Shown here: piece by piece, positions 42,189 to 42,822 of the stretch
Position numbering within the stretch: position 1 is the first letter of the stretch
Layout: each line of letters opens with the position of its first letter
Assembly (NCBI GenBank): GCA_028820935.1
Contig: JAPPHZ010000001.1
Coordinates: 1-42,822 of the forward strand
Reading direction: 5' to 3'
Length of the DNA stretch: 42,822 nucleotides
DNA from: a bacterium
GTDB lineage: Bacteria > Actinomycetota > Acidimicrobiia > Spongiisociales > Spongiisociaceae
Notes under the pieces: generated by a model
What the model was told of the DNA's origin: nothing
Database searches by the model: none
Seen by the model: only the letters and a program-made list of their open reading frames with translations
Translations under genes and position numbers: made by a program

Positions 42189-42252
42189 ACCGGATACGGC
42201 AACTGCGCGGCGGCGACCATCTGTACGATCTACTTGCACGAGGAGGCCGATC

Positions 42253-42717
42253 ATGTCGATCGACATCGCGGGTATCAGCCATACCGCGCTCGCGGTCGCC
42301 GACCTCGACACGGCGATGAGCGTGTACGGGAGCGCACTCGGCCTGACATGGGCACGCCCCCAGCAACGAGCGATCAGCATCCGGGTCGCGGACGGTGACC
42401 TGACGACGGAGATCCGGTTCACGTACTCCCGGCAAGGTCCTCCCCACCTCGAGCTCATCGAGGGCGCCGCCGACACGATCTGGGCGCCGGTGAGCGGCCT
42501 CCATCACATCGGACTGTGGAGCCACCAGCTCGATATCGACGCCGCGCGGCTGGAGCATCGAGGGATGGCTCTCGAGGCGGCGGGCCTCAGCAGATCAGGC
42601 AAGCAACCCTCCGGATTCACCTACCACCGTTCGGCACAAGGGCTGAGGGTCGAACTGGTGGATGCGGCGGCGCGGGCCGCCTTCGAACGCTGGTTCGCGG
42701 GAGGGGACCTTCGCTGA
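42253..42717 (+). CDS. VOC-superfamily protein, second copy
   Basis: 154 residues, paralogue of the previous protein. Seen: ISHTALAVADLDTAMSV (His10), GPPHLELIEGA, GLHHIGLWSHQLD and LRVELVDAA, keeping the His-Glu-His-Glu set. It has a strong ribosome site, AGGAGG at 42241-42246, 6 bases before ATG, unlike the coupled starts of its neighbours, so it can be translated independently. Arose by tandem duplication; the two may form a heterodimer or act on successive intermediates (inference). Confidence 0.9.
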   Translation: MSIDIAGISHTALAVADLDTAMSVYGSALGLTWARPQQRAISIRVADGDLTTEIRFTYSRQGPPHLELIEGAADTIWAPVSGLHHIGLWSHQLDIDAARLEHRGMALEAAGLSRSGKQPSGFTYHRSAQGLRVELVDAAARAAFERWFAGGDLR

Positions 42718-42769
42718 CGGCGGCGACATCCGGCGGGTTCGGTTCGAGTCTTCGCCGCCGGAGTGGACT

Positions 42770-42822
42770 AGTGGTCTGTCTGTGTAATGGCGGTGTGGTA
42801 TGGCGAGGCAGCGGTGTTCCTC
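42770..42822 (+). repeat. Family 1 palindromic element, left part (cut by window edge)
   Basis: Starts AGTGGTCTGTCTGTG directly after a T (giving the TA tip) and continues with GCGTGG-type and GGCAGCGGTGTTCCTC segments, matching the left half of the copy at 12073 (up to about 12125) in the same orientation. It follows the VOC operon by 52 bp and lies downstream of it. Confidence 0.82.

Noticed and set aside
1-42822. CRISPR arrays, cas genes, prophage or integrase genes
   Set aside because: No regularly spaced repeats of CRISPR type and no recognisable Cas, phage or recombinase protein; the only repeats are the two palindromic families, the 7-mer and the linker repeat.

Overview
The window is a high-GC bacterial chromosome segment. 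It most resembles an actinobacterium, and an uncultured marine or host-associated member of the Acidimicrobiia fits best. The signs are two F420-type enzymes (a PPOX-class and an LLM-class oxidoreductase), a DtxR/IdeR-type regulator, a Tad pilus cluster without an outer-membrane secretin, an actinobacterial-type LexA box (CGAAC-N4-GTTC) before ruvCAB, and frequent GTG/TTG starts with 1-4 base stop/start overlaps. Taxonomy is inference; there is no rRNA or tRNA gene in the window.

Layout. (1) 0.2-9.5 kb: an ABC importer operon on the minus strand (YnjB-like binding lipoprotein, two permeases, ATPase) ends in a sulfatase gene. A second sulfatase gene diverges from it. Neither sulfatase has an export signal, so the unit looks like uptake of an intact sulfate ester followed by desulfation in the cytoplasm. 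(2) 9.5-12.0 kb: a frameshifted YefM/Phd antitoxin remnant and the SOS-type ruvC-ruvA-ruvB operon. (3) 12.2-18.6 kb: a compact Tad pilus operon (cpaB, cpaE-like, tadA/cpaF, tadB, tadC, Flp-like pilin, small HTH protein) and an unrecognised gene upstream of it. (4) 19.0-26.8 kb: mostly housekeeping genes: DtxR-family regulator, 5-formyl-THF cyclo-ligase, PlsC acyltransferase, membrane proteins, a zinc-ribbon coiled-coil protein, NIF3, a methyltransferase, a PPOX F420 enzyme, an orphan XRE regulator and a DUF2461 protein. (5) 27.0-42.7 kb: an acyl-CoA and redox catabolic island. It holds a fused B12-dependent acyl-CoA mutase (IcmF), a MarR regulator with an acyl-CoA dehydrogenase, a thiolase paired with an HMG-CoA-synthase-like/DUF35 fusion, a SnoaL-like protein, an OYE/dienoyl-CoA-reductase-like flavoenzyme, a phosphotransferase overlapping a lipocalin-like protein, and a Zn-alcohol dehydrogenase / LLM oxidoreductase / VOC / VOC operon. 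Together these could degrade a branched or cyclic (isoprenoid-, steroid- or ether-like) compound, but the substrate cannot be read from the sequence.

The least expected content is two families of small non-coding palindromic elements. Family 1 (about 166 bp, perfect 16-bp terminal inverted repeats, symmetric about a central hairpin that keeps pairing through a compensatory change) occurs four times, including at both edges of the window. Family 2 (about 105 bp, ends TAGGAGGG...CCCTCCTA) has two good copies in opposite orientation and one decayed copy that forms the whole leader of the phosphotransferase gene. In two places an element end supplies the TAG stop codon of the neighbouring gene. 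Both families look like TA-targeting MITEs. No transposase gene is present here.
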